This document shows, piece by piece, positions 13,913-14,117 of a stretch of DNA of 14,117 nucleotides. A program made the translations under genes and the position numbers. This DNA comes from Campylobacter sp. UBA1713 (lineage in GTDB: Bacteria > Campylobacterota > Campylobacteria > Campylobacterales > Campylobacteraceae). The DNA is taken from NCBI GenBank assembly GCA_002317305.1, contig DCIZ01000081.1, positions 1 through 14,117 on the forward strand, given 5' to 3'. How positions within the stretch are numbered: the stretch's first letter is position 1; the number at the start of each line of letters is the position of its first letter. A model generated the notes under the pieces. The model ran no database searches and was not told where the DNA came from. It was given only the letters and a program-made list of their open reading frames with translations.

Positions 13913-13999
13913 AAATTCGCTTTTTCGTGAATTTGGCTTTTTACTAAATCAAATTTCGGGGGATTCTTCGGTCGGCTTACGCTCCCTCAGAATGACGGC
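13913..13999. repeat. palindromic repeat family B, copy B4 (right half only)
   Basis: It begins right after the def stop with AAATTCGCTTTTTCGTGAAT, which folds into an 8-pair stem (AAATTCGC with GTGAATTT). It continues through AAATTTCGGGGGATTC and TTCGGTCGGC and ends with AATGACGGC. The left end is missing, as in B2. It may serve as the def terminator. Confidence 0.75.
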
Positions 14000-14056
14000 T
14001 TCGCACTTGCGTTTCGTATTTTGTTAAAATTTAGTTATAATTAAAAAGTCAAAACC

Positions 14057-14117
14057 AACGCCGTCATTCGCAAGCGTTGCGAAGAATCCCCCGCCTTTTG
14101 ATAAAGTAAAAAAGTCA
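14057..14117. repeat. palindromic repeat family B, copy B5 (left end, cut by window)
   Basis: It starts with the exact terminal AACGCCGTCATT at 14057-14068 and continues with CGCAAGCG, TTGCGAAGAATCCCCC. The segment ATTCGCAA-GCG-TTGCGAAGAAT is itself a near-perfect hairpin. The element runs off the window. Confidence 0.7.

Overview
The window reads as a chromosomal segment of a Campylobacter-like epsilonproteobacterium. The evidence is the conserved tig-clpP-def order, a ProB without the C-terminal PUA domain, an Obg GTPase beside proline genes, an lctP plus lutABC lactate locus, a tiny PP0621-like membrane/zinc-ribbon protein, and AT-rich promoters of Campylobacter type. Base composition is moderate rather than very AT-rich, which suggests one of the oral or gut anaerobic-type Campylobacter rather than C. 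jejuni. Species cannot be assigned from the sequence alone. All recognised genes lie on the + strand. I found no tRNA, rRNA, CRISPR array, transposase or phage gene.

Layout: (1) 1-2917: a possible C-terminal tail of an upstream gene, a stand-alone C-terminal module of the acyl-CoA dehydratase activase (HgdB-like) family, then rsmG, a 60-residue membrane protein and proB, tightly packed and overlapping. (2) 2918-4302: a promoter and a hairpin element, then proA. (3) 4303-5638: a repeat-filled gap and obgE. (4) 5639-10961: a large repeat and regulatory gap, lctP (lactate permease) with its own promoter, operator-like dyads and terminator, a structured gap, then the overlapping lutA-lutB-lutC genes for lactate oxidation. 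(5) 10962-14117: a repeat element, a promoter, tig (trigger factor), clpP and def (nascent-chain folding, proteolysis and deformylation), then more repeats to the window end.

The genes fall into functional groups. ProB and ProA give the first two steps of proline synthesis from glutamate. LctP imports lactate and LutABC oxidises it to pyruvate, feeding the respiratory chain. Tig, Def and ClpP act on new or damaged proteins. RsmG and Obg concern the ribosome.

The most unusual content is between the genes. Three repeat families occupy most long gaps: degenerate heptamer arrays (consensus A-R-W-R-C-R-G, often closed by AAATTTG), a longer palindromic family with inverted ends AACGCCGTCATT, and a small hairpin element with ends GGGCATCTCTAAAAA. 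In two gaps, heptamer arrays in opposite orientation flank a copy of the palindromic family, and several repeats begin within a few bases of a stop codon. The lctP upstream region carries two copies of GTTAC-N5-GTAAC, 93 bp apart, with a third dyad between them.
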